Part shown: piece after piece, positions 10,490 to 18,548 of the stretch | Numbering within the stretch: the stretch's first letter is position 1 | How the letters are laid out: the number at the start of each line of letters is the position of its first letter | Assembly: GCA_020284085.1 (NCBI GenBank) | Contig: JACEVL010000518.1 | Span: 1,061,001-1,125,000 of the forward strand | Direction: 5' to 3' | From: Aporrectodea caliginosa | Lineage: Eukaryota; Annelida; Clitellata; Crassiclitellata; Lumbricidae | Length of the DNA: 64,000 bases | Program-made: the position numbers and the translations under genes | Notes under the pieces: model-generated | Told to the model about the DNA's origin: nothing | Database searches by the model: none | What the model saw: only the letters and a program-made list of their open reading frames with translations

Positions 10490-10560
10490 TAGTTTTTGAA
10501 CACCTGTTTTAAGGTGATTGGCCCCAACATAATATATAGCTAGAGGCAGCGTTATAACAT
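10490..10560 (-). promoter_or_regulatory. TATA-GGTGT module (minus)
   Basis: GAACACCTGTTTTAAGGTG then ATAATATATAGC ~30 bp on. The same form (CACCTGTTTTAAG...ATATAAG) recurs at 14306, 56835 and 61970. Confidence 0.55.
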
Positions 10561-10648
10561 TGAAGGCTAAGCGAAAATCGGTAAAGAAAATTGATGGACG
10601 AAACTTACATAAATATGCGCTGAAATACATAAAAAAATACATAATTAA

Positions 10649-10748
10649 ACTCCGCCACTGCTCGTAATCTGACAGCGCCAGCCCAAAGGCTGGGTGAAGG
10701 AGGCGAGCGACAATAATGATCTTTGTTACCACATAGTGTCGTTAAAAT
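10649..10748 (+). mobile_element. S1 SINE-like element
   Basis: CTCCGCCACTGCTCGTAAT...GCTGGGTGAAGGAGGCG...AATGATCTTTGTTACCACA, TAGTGTCGTTAAAA. Full-length 5' end. Confidence 0.8.
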
Positions 10749-10834
10749 TATGCTACTATACTATACTATACCATCAGCGTTAATTCGACACGTATACTAA
10801 CTAGATTTATTATGCGATGTAAACCGAGTGAACT

Positions 10835-10885
10835 GTTTCAAAATAGGTGCACACCTCTTTTAATTGTAATATTCGGCCTATAAGT
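10835..10885 (-). promoter_or_regulatory. TATA-GGTGT module (minus)
   Basis: GCACACCTCTTTTAATTG, then GCCTATAAGTAGG 25-30 bp on. The same variant is at 54040 and, with TTAAGG, at 35540 and 35760. Confidence 0.5.
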
Positions 10886-10968
10886 AGGAATAGAAGAGCA
10901 ACCCAATTATTGGAATGTTATTGACATTTTATCATTTGAGCCGCTGCATGCACGGTCTTGCCATAGTG

Positions 10969-11050
10969 CTTGGCAGTGCCAGTCCCAAGCTTGGATGAAG
11001 AAGTAGGGCGACGCTAATGATTTTCGTTATCACACAGTGTCGCTAAACTG
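10969..11050 (+). mobile_element. S1 SINE-like element, start of unit B copy 1
   Basis: GGCAGTGCCAGTCCCAAGCTTGGATGAAG...GCGACGCTAATGATTTTCGT, ending CAGTGTCGCTAAACTG; the 5' CCGCCACTG part is missing. Confidence 0.75.
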
Positions 11051-11165
11051 ATAATACTATATATACCGTTATTGCCAAAATGGGAATCAGTGCCATCATG
11101 GTGTATACGATGGGCAAAGTCTAATCAACGTCAATGGCCCCGACAGCCACAAAATATCCCTGTCG

Positions 11166-11261
11166 ATGCTCGTCCGTGCCAGGCAGTGCCAATCCCAAGA
11201 CTGGACGAAGGAGGAGGGCGACGCTAACGAACTATGTTATCACAACGTGTCGTTAAAACGA
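11166..11261 (+). mobile_element. S1 SINE-like element
   Basis: CTCGTCCGTGCCAGGCAGTG, CAATCCCAAGACTGGACGAA, GGAGGAGGGCGACGCTAACG, GTGTCGTTAAAACG. The CTCATCCGTGCC variant of the 5' part is specific to unit B copies (also 55190 and 57072). Confidence 0.75.
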
Positions 11262-11284
11262 GACTTTACTATAGTAGCAAGCAG

Positions 11285-11500
11285 ACTGATCTTCTGAATA
11301 TTGACCTGCGTTTATTCGGCTTGGTTTTGGAGTGCCATCGGTTGATGCCTTCTGCATTAGACAACGGCGCAATAGAAGTTGTCTCTCTATCTTGTCAAAA
11401 TGTTCTCCTGAATATTGACCTATATAATGGCTTGGTTTTGGGGCACCATCGGTTGATGCCGTCTGCGTTAAACACCGGCGCTTTATAATACATGTAAGTG
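11285..11500 (+). repeat. GTTGATGCC element, two tandem copies (unit B)
   Basis: The sequence ATTGACCTG...GGCTTGGTTTTGG...CGCCATCGGTTGATGCC, then TGCATTAGACACCGGCGC, occurs at ~11300-11375 and again at ~11415-11490. Other copies: 17190-17250, 36515-36590, 55325-55405, 55445-55525, 57195-57275, 62580-62665. ORFs on both strands are not conserved between copies; function unknown. Confidence 0.75.
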
Positions 11501-11654
11501 ACATCATAAGGTTGTGTCAGGGATGAATGACAGCAATTGCATGCTTATTTAACTGGTTTCTTGGAGAAAATTTCAAAATGTCGATTGGCCGGGATTCGCT
11601 TTACAACAAAGTATTTTGACCACACGAGAAAAAATCAAAATATATACTGCACTG

Positions 11655-11720
11655 TATCACATATATAGGAAGAATGTCCGATTTTAAAAAGGTGTTTTAA
11701 AATAGGTATTTTAAACCATT
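11655..11720 (+). promoter_or_regulatory. TATA-GGTGT module (plus)
   Basis: CACATATATAGGAAGAATG then GATTTTAAAAAGGTGTTTTA. The paralogous copy at 55735-55775 keeps both boxes. Confidence 0.6.
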
Positions 11721-12165
11721 ACAAAACCTGTTAAAATCACAGTTTTATAAAAAAAAAAATTCACAGTATAGGACAACATTATAACATTTTAAATATCACA
11801 TTTTTAGTAATTGAAAGTGGGTACTTGTCGGTTAATTCACCCCATTTCATTTTTCCAACGGTAATGACTTCCCCACGTGAAATTAATTCACCCCACTCAG
11901 CTGGTGTCGAAAACACAGCACGATATGGCTGGGTACTGTTGAATTAACGCAATTAGGAAAATATTCAGATCTTGCAATACAATCTTAAAGTCAGTCACTG
12001 TTTATTCCATCAGTAGCATATATCAGGCAAGCTTATACATGTAGAGTCGGGGACTGAAATATTTTAAGGCGTAAGTTTACGCCAACAATTCGTCTTATAC
12101 ACAGCATATATTAGCCCGTGTATATTCGAGGTCAACCAATGACAGTTTCGTAATAGAAAAGCATG

Positions 12166-12305
12166 GACGACACTAACCCTAACCCTGACCCTAACCGACC
12201 CTGACGACGCGTAACAATGACGCATCAGCTGAACCTAACCGACATAGATAATGGAATTTACGTCGTGAGGGTCGGTTAGGGTCAGGGTTAGGGTTAGTGT
12301 CGTCA
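12166..12305. repeat. Telomere-like foldback inside MITE copy 1
   Basis: Left arm GACGACACTAACCCTAACCC, then TGACCCTAACCGACCCTGACG; the right arm is its near-perfect reverse complement, ending GGGTTAGGGTTAGTGTCGTC. Arms ~42 bp, spacer ~55 bp. The arms hold degenerate CCCTAA units but are interstitial. Second copy at 37126-37265. Confidence 0.9.
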
Positions 12306-12374
12306 TTAGAAAACAGATAAAGGCTACGACACAATGCATCCTATGAAACAGTTACAAAATGGATGGACTTGTAC

Positions 12375-12800
12375 GGATATTTATTTATTTATTTATTTAT
12401 TTCAGAAAATTTATATAGCGCCCCTTCAAGGATGCCTACTCAGAAGCGCTCCATGCAGCCCAACCCCGGTCGAACAGGACAGTCTTAAGAGAACTGAGAA
12501 ATGAGGCAGAGTGACCAGCAGGTGTCAGCCGAAGCATGGTAGGGAGCCCATTCCAGGTTGAAGGGCCCGCCACGGAGAAGGCGCGACGCTGCCTGAGAGC
12601 AGTCCGCGAACGAGGAACAATGAGTTCAGCCTGTGCAGCCGAGCGGAGAAAGCAACGACGCTGGACGCATGTGGTGGAGCAGCAGAGCTCCCGCAAATAC
12701 GGAGGGGCCAGACCCTCAATACAGCGCCGGACCAAGACAGAGATTCGATACACAATACGCTGTGGGTAAGGAAGCCAGTGGATATGACGTCAGCACTAGG
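12375..12800 (-). pseudogene. L2/CR1-like LINE, 3' end only
   Basis: The minus-strand ORF 12753-12436 encodes the C-terminal RT-associated region (SLKTVLFDRGW...SASE), nearly identical to 25722-26040. The 3' terminus reads, on the plus strand, (ATTT)n, CAGAAAATTTATATAGCGCC, CCTTCAAGG. A few changes (extra bases near 12453) separate it from the longer copy at 25.7-26.6 kb. Confidence 0.9.
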
Positions 12801-12994
12801 ACGGTGCATGAACAGACAAGGAAGACGCAAGAATTAAATGGGGTGAATTAACCGACAAGGTAGACGAGAAAATGAAATGGGGTGAATTAACCGACAAGTA
12901 CCTGAAAGGGTCATATGATTTGTTTCCTATGCCAGGTGGATAATAGAATCGTAAGTAGAATTACAAGAAGCGCTATTATTTATGAAGATTTAAA

Positions 12995-13050
12995 GACACC
13001 TTTAAAACGTATGCAGCAGATGCTATATTTAAACGTCACTCCACAAAGCA
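12995..13050 (-). promoter_or_regulatory. TATA-GGTGT module (minus)
   Basis: AAGACACCTTTAAAACGTAT, GCAGCAGATGC, TATATTTAAACGTCAC. Both boxes strong. Same variant at 18225, 37435, 55985, 57828 and 63728. Confidence 0.65.
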
Positions 13051-13134
13051 AAATCTGCAAGTTCGCTTAGATCAGCGTAACGACGGAATTCAGATATCGC
13101 AAGGAAATTACAACCTGAAAATAAATTTATTAAT

Positions 13135-13181
13135 ATTATTGTTGCTTTGTTGTCGTCGTTTTCGTTGTCATTATCATCACT

Positions 13182-13235
<54 letters not shown>

Positions 13236-13347
13236 GTCGTCATCATCATCATCGTCATCATCATCATAATAAATCATCATCATCATCGTCGTCGTCATCA
13301 TCATCATCATAGTCGTCGTCGTCGTCGTCATCATCATCATCATCATT

Positions 13348-13394
<47 letters not shown>

Positions 13395-13440
13395 TATTAT
13401 CTTCATCACCATCTCCATCACCATCATCATCATCGTTGTT
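13135..13440. repeat. (ATC)n/(GTC)n compound microsatellite (unit B end)
   Basis: ATC repeats with GTC interruptions, preceded by AAATAAATTTATTAATATT. It occupies the same place relative to the module as the microsatellites at 37590, 56155 and 63898, so it is a homologous locus that expanded independently in each copy. Confidence 0.9.
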
Positions 13441-13499
13441 ATCTCTTTAATTATACACAGCACTATACAAGGCCTGACGTTAAAACGCCCATCGTTAGG

Positions 13500-13712
13500 G
13501 CGCATGCATTATTCACATGTCGGGTATTTGCCTCACGGCCTTTGACCTCTAACCCGACCCAGCTGTTATTTGTATATCATATGATCCGACACAGTTTCAA
13601 AGATTCTGCTGCTATAGGCTCAAAAGGGACACGAATATATTGACACGTTACAATGTTATTATGACCAGCGCTCGTGAATAAGCTGGTGCCCTGCGAGTGG
13701 CGTTTTAGAAGT
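13500..13712 (+). repeat. Unit C copy 1
   Basis: GGGTATTTGCCTCACGGCCT, TTGACCTCTAACCCGACCC, GACACAGTTTCAAAGATTC, AATAAGCTGGTGCCCTGCG. Copies at 27588, 38515 and 57970. No conserved reading frame. Confidence 0.75.
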
Positions 13713-14160
13713 TCTTTCCGTGAATGTTACAATTAGCACGACCCCTGTTGACGTGTATGGGGAGCGAATACACCGCGGGGGTTTGTGTTGGGGAGTTTTT
13801 ATTTTGCTGGGGTCGGAGTTTGTGGACACCAAAGTAGCATTTATGGAGATACTTCACATCGCGGCCGCTTGGGGCGTGTTAACACACACGAGAGGATATA
13901 TTTATTACTACGGATTTGTAGAGAAAAAGGAGGCGGGTGGGTTTTGCTGTGTTTAGGCAGCGCATGAACGCCAGATGGCGCCGTTTTGTAGTGGCGTATA
14001 TCTATACATTTTAAGACACCTTTTTAAAATTACATTTTCTCCATTATAAGCGGCCTCTATCTTAGCTCGAGACCGTATGATATAATGGGGAAAAGTGAGA
14101 TGGACAAGCTGTCACTAAAGTTCATAACAGAAACTATTATTATGACAAATTATTATTTAC
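13713..14160 (+). repeat. Unit A copy (diverged), with module at 14010-14050
   Basis: Shares CCAATTAGC.CGACCCCTG-type, GGGGAGCGAATAC, GCGGCCGC..GGGGCGTGTT and GCATGAACGCCAGATGGCG with 9863-10300 and 53200-53480 at lower identity. The module reads AAGACACCTTTTTAAAATTA, then CCATTATAAG. ORF 13720-13956 is not preserved in the sister copies. Confidence 0.7.
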
Positions 14161-14165
14161 TATAA

Positions 14166-14276
14166 CTCCGCCACTGCCTGTAGTCTGGCAGTGCCAGTCA
14201 CAAGCCTGGATAAAGGAGAAGGGCGACGCTAATGATCTTTGTTATCAAACAGTGCGCTTTACTGAAACTACTATTA
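14166..14276 (+). mobile_element. S1 SINE-like element
   Basis: CTCCGCCACTGCCTGTAGTC, TGGCAGTGCCAGTCACAAGC, TGGATAAAGGAGAAGGGCGA, TTTACTGAAACTACTATT. Nearly identical in 5' half to 56698-56815, which is its paralogous copy. Confidence 0.85.
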
Positions 14277-14299
14277 TAACAATGATTTTATTGTAGATT

Positions 14300-14714
14300 T
14301 TTGGACACCTGTTTTAAGATAGTTAGTTTCGATATAAGTCAGCTTGCGCTCATTTTTCATTGAGTTATCCTTAATAACCTTAGAAACAATATAACGACCT
14401 GCAACGAATGATCTGAAATCAAGAAAATGAACGCTGATGACCTATATATGACCCATGTTGGTTCGAAGCAGTATAACGACCAAACGACTGTATACGCTGC
14501 CATCAAAGGACAATCGAAATTTTATTCTTTGAATATTAGGCTATACCGACGAGAATATAAATCTCTCCTCCACCCCATATTTGTATTACACTGACTAAAG
14601 ATGATCACTGTTTATTTCCTATTATCATTGATTCGATTTGTCACCTGGTTTTGTCATTGAATGAATAATTATGATATTGCTGGTGTCAGACTGCATGCTT
14701 CATATATTGTGGTT
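14300..14714 (+). repeat. Module (minus) plus single-copy-like stretch with empty site for the 58-61 kb insertion
   Basis: Module at 14306-14345 (GACACCTGTTTTAAG...CGATATAAG). At ~14484-14530, CGACCAAACGACTGTATACG then CTGCCATCAAAGGACAATCG matches the two flanks of the LINE/SINE composite at 58216-61158 (CGACCACACGAC left, ACGCTGCCATTAAAGG right): the uninserted form. 14530-14700 matches 61175-61360. No gene. Confidence 0.7.
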
Positions 14715-14820
14715 TTTCTGTTTAACGACTAGCTGTGTGGTAACAAAGACCATTAGCGTCGCCCTCCTCCTTTATCCAGGCTTGGGTCTGGCACTGTCAG
14801 AAAGCGAACAGTGGCGGAGT
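14715..14820 (-). mobile_element. S1 SINE-like element
   Basis: TTTCTGTTTAACGACTAGC, CATTAGCGTCGCCCTCCTCC, TTTATCCAGGCTTGGGTCTG, GAACAGTGGCGGAGTTG. Tail trinucleotides lost. Confidence 0.8.
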
Positions 14821-14839
14821 TGCTGCTTCATATATAGCC

Positions 14840-14890
14840 GAAAAGTACTTTTATATAGCGTCACATGCATTCGTTAAAAATGTGTTTGTT
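14840..14890 (+). promoter_or_regulatory. TATA-GGTGT module (plus), variant
   Basis: CTTTTATATAGCGTCACATG, CATTCGTTAAAAATGTGTTT. The GGTGT box is ATGTGT here; the sister at 61410-61440 keeps AAAGGTGTTTG. Confidence 0.5.
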
Positions 14891-14892
14891 AT

Positions 14893-15090
14893 CAACCAAT
14901 TGAAGGTGATACCGCCGCGGATGGGAAGCCAATGAAGGTGATGCTGTGTATAGGCGTTATGTGATCTCTGGGACCAAAACATTTAATTAAGCGAACGGCG
15001 GTTTGAAGAACGGACTGAGTCAAGGGCTGTAGTGTCGATGACGGAAGACCAGATAGGATAGAATTGCAGTAGTCAAGGCGAGAGAAGTGC
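14893..15090 (-). pseudogene. L2/CR1-like LINE relic
   Basis: On the minus strand: LSRLDYCNSILSGLPSSTL and QSVLQTAVRLIKCF, the conserved RLDYCN...LPS block downstream of the RT domain, then frame breaks. The same relic, equally broken, lies at 61440-61640 within a duplicated unit, so it predates the duplication. Confidence 0.75.
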
Positions 15091-15147
15091 TGACTTTACG
15101 ATTACGATGGCCTTGGTTTTCTGTTCGTCTGCTTCCTCGGTCACTAA

Positions 15148-15579
15148 CAAGGCCGTATTTAGGGGGGTGTTTTGGGTGTTTAAACACCCCCCGAAATTAA
15201 ATAATGTATAATATAAATATTGCATTTACTAAGATATACGGTGTAAGAACTAAGAGCACTCATGTGAACTTAGACGATGCAGCTTTACAGTGCTTTGAGA
15301 GCTCGCAACGCTCCTCCAAACCCCTTAAAGACGGTTGACTTGGCTGTTTGTCGGCTTGTTCAAGAACGAGTAAACACCCCCGAAACAAAATCCTGGCTAC
15401 CAGTGTTTCCGTTAGAGTCCAAAAGAGGACGTGTTTACGCCCTGACCTGGACTTTTTTTGGACGTAGCTCATGTATTTGGGCTATCACACCGAAAAATTT
15501 GGACGTATTGGACATTTTTTTTACGGACGTAAAAACGGCCATTTGGGCGTTAACGGAAACACTGCTGGCTACGGCCTTG
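15148..15579. mobile_element. hAT-like MITE, 432 bp
   Basis: Termini CAAGGCCGTATTTAGG (left) and CAAGGCCGTAGCCAGC (right, reverse complement); flanks GTCACTAA and GTCGCTAA are an 8-bp duplication with one change. An uninterrupted paralog is at ~27838 (CTCGGTCGCTGATGTCATTT). The interior has C-rich runs (AAACACCCCCCGAAA and AAACACCCCCGAAACAAAA). The 196-codon ORF across it is chance. Confidence 0.8.
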
Positions 15580-15587
15580 GTCGCTAA

Positions 15588-15867
15588 CATAATTTCTGGT
15601 CTCAACTTACGAACGCAAAACTTGTCGTTTACCTCCCGACCGAAGCTTAATATAGACTCGAATGAAATCGTTAAAAAGGTGTTTAGCGACAGTCATTACT
15701 CAATACTTCTGACCTCGTTTGTTCCTATACTAAATCCGACAAAATTTTGCTATACGTTAAACGCAACACTGAGGCGTAATAATTGCTTTCAAAATTTGTT
15801 TAGAATCAACCCATTAATCATAATTATCTTCGTTTGTTACCATAGTAGGATCAACTATTTTATTTAG
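15588..15867 (+). repeat. Tandem module unit
   Basis: CTTAATATAGACTCGAATG, AAATCGTTAAAAAGGTGTTT, then CTCGTTTGTTCCTATACTAA, ATCCGAC, ACGTTAAACGCAACACTGAGG. This is the ~115-146 bp unit also found at 16080-16320, 18420-18950, 27900-28210 and 39440-39790. Confidence 0.65.
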
Positions 15868-16073
15868 GGGGGTCGTGGCGCATTGGATAACATCTGGCAA
15901 AGAGACCGAGAGGTACCGAGTTCGAGCCCCCGTTGGGCGGATATGCTTTGTGTTTGCAGGCTGTCTGTTCTGTTAGTAGTTAAGATTTGTGTCTTGTGAA
16001 TTGCATAATTGTACACTGTAACCGGTTGCCGTTTGTCAACCGGATTGTTGAATAAACGAAAATATATTATAGT
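15868..16073 (+). mobile_element. S3 tRNA-headed SINE
   Basis: Head GGCGCATTGGATAACATCTG (A box) and GGTACCGAGTTCGAGCCCC (B box). Body GCAGGCTGTCTGTTCTGTTA, GTTAAGATTTGTGTCTTGTG, ACCGGTTGCCGTTTGTCAAC; ends CAATAAACG-type plus AATATATTA. Other copies: 38866+39243 (split), 47562-47820, 60966-61158 (minus). Confidence 0.85.
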
Positions 16074-16331
16074 AAACCCTCTCATGAATCAAAAAATTTC
16101 GCCCGCAATGAAACTTCTGGTGCGTCCAATTTATAGCATCAAATGAAAGCGTTAAAAAGGTGTTTAGAATTACTCTTGCCCTCTTTCCTTTCCATAATAA
16201 ATCCAACGCTATTTCCACAAGATATTAAAACCGATGATGCGTACTTTTATGTATATATAGCTTCTGGTGACCGCATTGAAACTGGTGTTTAGAATCAGCA
16301 ATTAATTATATTCGTTTGCTGCTATAGTAAA
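16074..16331 (+). repeat. Tandem module units (two)
   Basis: ATTTATAGCATCAAATGAAA, GCGTTAAAAAGGTGTTTAG (~16130-16165) and GTATATATAGCTTCTGGTGA, ...ACTGGTGTTTAGAATCA (~16250-16300), ~130 bp apart. 16066-16090 (TATAGTAAACCCTCTCATGA) is the uninserted form of the hAT site at 16324. Confidence 0.65.
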
Positions 16332-17030
16332 CAGTGCGACCACTTTCCATTTTCAAAATTTTCAAGTTCTTGCCAGGAAATTCCCAAGATTGGCCAAAAG
16401 AGTACAAACAAATCCCAAGTTACTGAAATGGAAAAAGTTGTGATGAAAATTATATGAAATGCGTTTTATAAATCATAATTATTCACAAAATTGCCTAGCT
16501 AAGAACTGGCAAAGAAAAAACCGGAGAATAACATTGAATGTTCAATGTTCACAAGTAACACCTGCGAGGGCCTCTGCGATCTTCGAACCGTGGCCATATG
16601 GTTGTCCCTCGCATGCGCTCTGCTACGGCCCACTCTAGGTCTTTTGCCCGTGTTGGCCCATCAGCTTGGAACTCTCTTCCCCAGTCTCTTCGCCTTGAGT
16701 TACTAGCCCTCTCTCCTTCCCAGTTCCGTAGACGTCTTAAGACTTTGTTGTTTCCTGATGCAGGCACTGACGCAGGTCGAGAGCGCTGCTGATTTTTGGG
16801 CGGCGCTATATAAATGTTCGATTACAATTACAATTACAACAATAATAATAAACGTCTTTCTGAGCGAGTTTTTTTATAATCTGAATAGTTGCCATGTTGA
16901 AAAGTACGGTAAAAACAAGTCTGTAGACCTTTGAAAAATTCCCAAGATTGCTATGCCAAATCCCCAGATCCCAAGTCGACCACCTAAAATCCCAAGATCC
17001 TTGGAAAAATCCAAAGGAGTGGTCACACTG
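16332..17030. mobile_element. hAT-like MITE with LINE inserted in it
   Basis: Termini CAGTGCGACCACTTTCC (left) and CAGTGTGACCACTCCTT (right, reverse complement); flanks ATAGTAAA at 16324-16331 and 17031-17038, an exact 8-bp duplication. Both subterminal regions contain TTCCCAAGATT-type repeats (16380, 16930, 16990). A LINE 3' end (16562-16860) occupies the middle, so the original element was ~400 bp. Confidence 0.9.
16562..16860 (+). pseudogene. L2/CR1-like LINE, 3' end
   Basis: Encodes RGPLRSSNRGHMVVPRMRSA, the SFARVGPSAWNSLPQSLR block and FRRRLKTLLFP, stop after GRERC. The 3' UTR ends GGGCGGCGCTATATAAATG, then TTCGATTACAATTACAATTA and AAT repeats. 5'-truncated. Confidence 0.85.
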
Positions 17031-17038
17031 ATAGTAAA

Positions 17039-17243
17039 CCCTCTATAATGAATAACCATTTCGCTATAATATTATAAAGTCGCAGACATTACGCGCAGAT
17101 ATGCCAGAAGCGTAAATTATATAGCATCACGTGAATGCGTTAAAAAGGTGTTTAGGATCAACTATTTTATTCATCGCATCGTTGACCTGATTACGGCTTT
17201 GTTGTGGTGCGCCATCGGTTGATGCCTTGTGCATTAGACACCG

Positions 17244-17296
<53 letters not shown>

Positions 17297-17445
17297 GTTC
17301 TAAATAACACCGAAGTTGGCGTGTGTGACAAATGATAAAAATCGCTAAACCATATGGTTATTTACCAATGAAGAGACTGGCTCGGGTCGGGAGCGCCTCT
17401 GTTTTGAGTGGCGCTATATAAATGCTTGATTACGATTACGACTAC
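17039..17445 (+). repeat. Module, GTTGATGCC element, (TA)n and LINE tail
   Basis: Module at ~17118-17155 (AATTATATAGCATCACGTGA, ATGCGTTAAAAAGGTGTTTA). GTTGATGCC element at ~17190-17250 broken by (TA)n 17249-17295. LINE tail at ~17370-17440 (GGTCGGGAGCGCCTCTG...GTGGCGCTATATAAATGC, (GATTAC)n). Confidence 0.7.
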
Positions 17446-17446
17446 G

Positions 17447-17857
17447 AGTGGCCGAGGATCCTGAGTGGCCGAGTGGGTTGGTGCCTGCTCGTCACGCCAG
17501 CGCCCCGGGTTCGCTTCCCGGTCGGGTCGGTTTATCAGAGATTAATTTCTCGGATCTTTACTGCGGGTGGCTCGGTCGCATTATAAACGTGGAGTACAAT
17601 ACAACACACAATACATCACAATACAACTGGAGCGCGGTGGTTTAGGGGTATGTTCGGTGCCTTGCAGCTGGAGGGTTGCGGGTTCGAATCCACCTCAAAG
17701 TCGCCGCGTAGGGACCCTGGGCAAGTCCTTCACTCGCAATTGCTCATGCGCTTCGGCGTGAAACTCCGATTCAGCGTTCGCGCAGTAGTCGGGAGCGCCT
17801 CTGAATGGGAAATCTGGTAGGGGCGCTATAACAAGTGTTCAAATACAATACAATACA
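17447..17857 (+). mobile_element. S4 dimeric tRNA-headed SINE, full length
   Basis: First monomer: GAGTGGCCGAGTGGGTTGG (A box), CCCCGGGTTCGCTTCCCGG (B box in a paired stem), body CAGAGATTAATTTCTCGG, GGTGGCTCGGTCGCATTATA, then an ACAATAC-type linker. Second monomer: GGTTTAGGGGTATG (A box), GCGGGTTCGAATCCACC (B box), body GGGACCCTGGGCAAGTCC, and tail GGGGCGCTATAACAAGTG then (ACAAT)n. The same order occurs in 28640-28221 and 56685-56268, so the dimer is one transposing unit. Confidence 0.9.
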
Positions 17858-18091
17858 ATACGAGTTAAAGGGAATCGCTTTAAACAAACAAATTTCAACA
17901 AGCCACACGAATCAGGCAGAACATCTTGCTCATACGCGCGGGGCAAAGTTCAGCACATTGTCGACTATGACTTTATACAGTACAGTAAATATCATATTTT
18001 TTAGTAGGACTTTTAAGCTATTCGGCCAAAGTCAATATATGTTATTTTATCTATACTATAGTTGGATAATTCATACTTATAAAATCAAATA
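17858..18091. other. AT-rich intergenic stretch
   Basis: ORF 17835-18092 overlaps the SINE tail and has no conserved sister; nothing else is recognised. Confidence 0.4.
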
Positions 18092-18171
18092 GAGCTGTAA
18101 TATGCCAAAAACTAATCTTTGCAGGCGGCAACGGCCTATGTTGTCAAAAGCTGCCGTTAAACTGTGGATCC
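18092..18171 (+). mobile_element. S2 short SINE-like element
   Basis: GAGCTGTAATATGCCAAAAA, CTAATCTTTGCAGGCGGCAA, CGGCCTATGTTGTC, GCTGCCGTTAAACTGTGGAT, tail (CCAAT)n. About 80 bp. See the finding on S2. Confidence 0.8.
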
Positions 18172-18221
18172 AATCCAATAAATCAAAATTGAATTGCCGG
18201 AAGCGATCTTTTTGGCCGAAA

Positions 18222-18463
18222 TTTATAGACACCTTTAAAACGTATTCACCAGATGCTATATTTAAACGTCACTCGCGATTATCCAGTAGTCTTCCCACAC
18301 CTTGGAGGCCACATTTTTGGATAGGCCAACGTAACGGCGGATATAAGATATCTGATCTTCAGACGTATACCATTGCAGAACAAGCTGCTTACATCAGATC
18401 ATCAGATGAATTCGTTTAAAGTTAAAAAAGGTGTTTAACAAGAATGGCCTCGCTTGTTCCTAT
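18222..18463. repeat. Module (minus) then module (plus)
   Basis: Minus: ATAGACACCTTTAAAACGTA, CTATATTTAAACGTCACTCG (18222-18272). Plus: TCGTTTAAAGTTAAAAAAGG then TGTTTA (~18410-18440). Followed by the GCCTCGCTTGTTCCTAT region of the tandem unit. Confidence 0.6.
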
Positions 18464-18548
18464 GGATCCACAGTTTAACGGCAGCTTATGACAACATAGG
18501 CCGTTGCCGCCGACAAAGATTAGTTTTGGCATATTACAGCTCTTAAGA
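18464..18548 (-). mobile_element. S2 element with 12-bp target duplication
   Basis: Reverse copy (GGATCCACAGTTTAACGGCA ... TTTTGGCATATTACAGCTCT). The host sequence GCTTGTTCCTAT is present on both sides (18452-18463 and 18549-18560), a duplication of retroposition type. Confidence 0.88.

Larger units (their letters stand above)
11820..12902. mobile_element. GGTACTTGTCGG MITE copy 1, carrying a LINE insertion
   Basis: Inverted termini GGTACTTGTCGGTTAATTCA (11820) and its complement ending at 12902; the match continues ~35 bp to CCCCATTTCAT. Flanks TGAAAGTG and TGAAAGGG form an 8-bp duplication with one mismatch. The paralogous uninterrupted site is at ~55888 (AGTAATTGATAAAG). Inside: the telomere-like foldback (12166-12305) and a minus-strand LINE tail (12375-12800). 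No transposase is seen; superfamily not assigned (8-bp duplication and GG start leave Merlin-like as one option). Confidence 0.85.

Noticed and set aside
12166..12305. True telomeric repeat or chromosome end
   Set aside because: Short, degenerate, inverted and inside a MITE with target duplications.
15277..15867. 196-codon ORF
   Set aside because: Spans the end of a hAT MITE and unrelated module sequence; not kept in paralogous copies.
18102..18419. 105-codon ORF
   Set aside because: Made of an S2 element and a reversed module; no domain.
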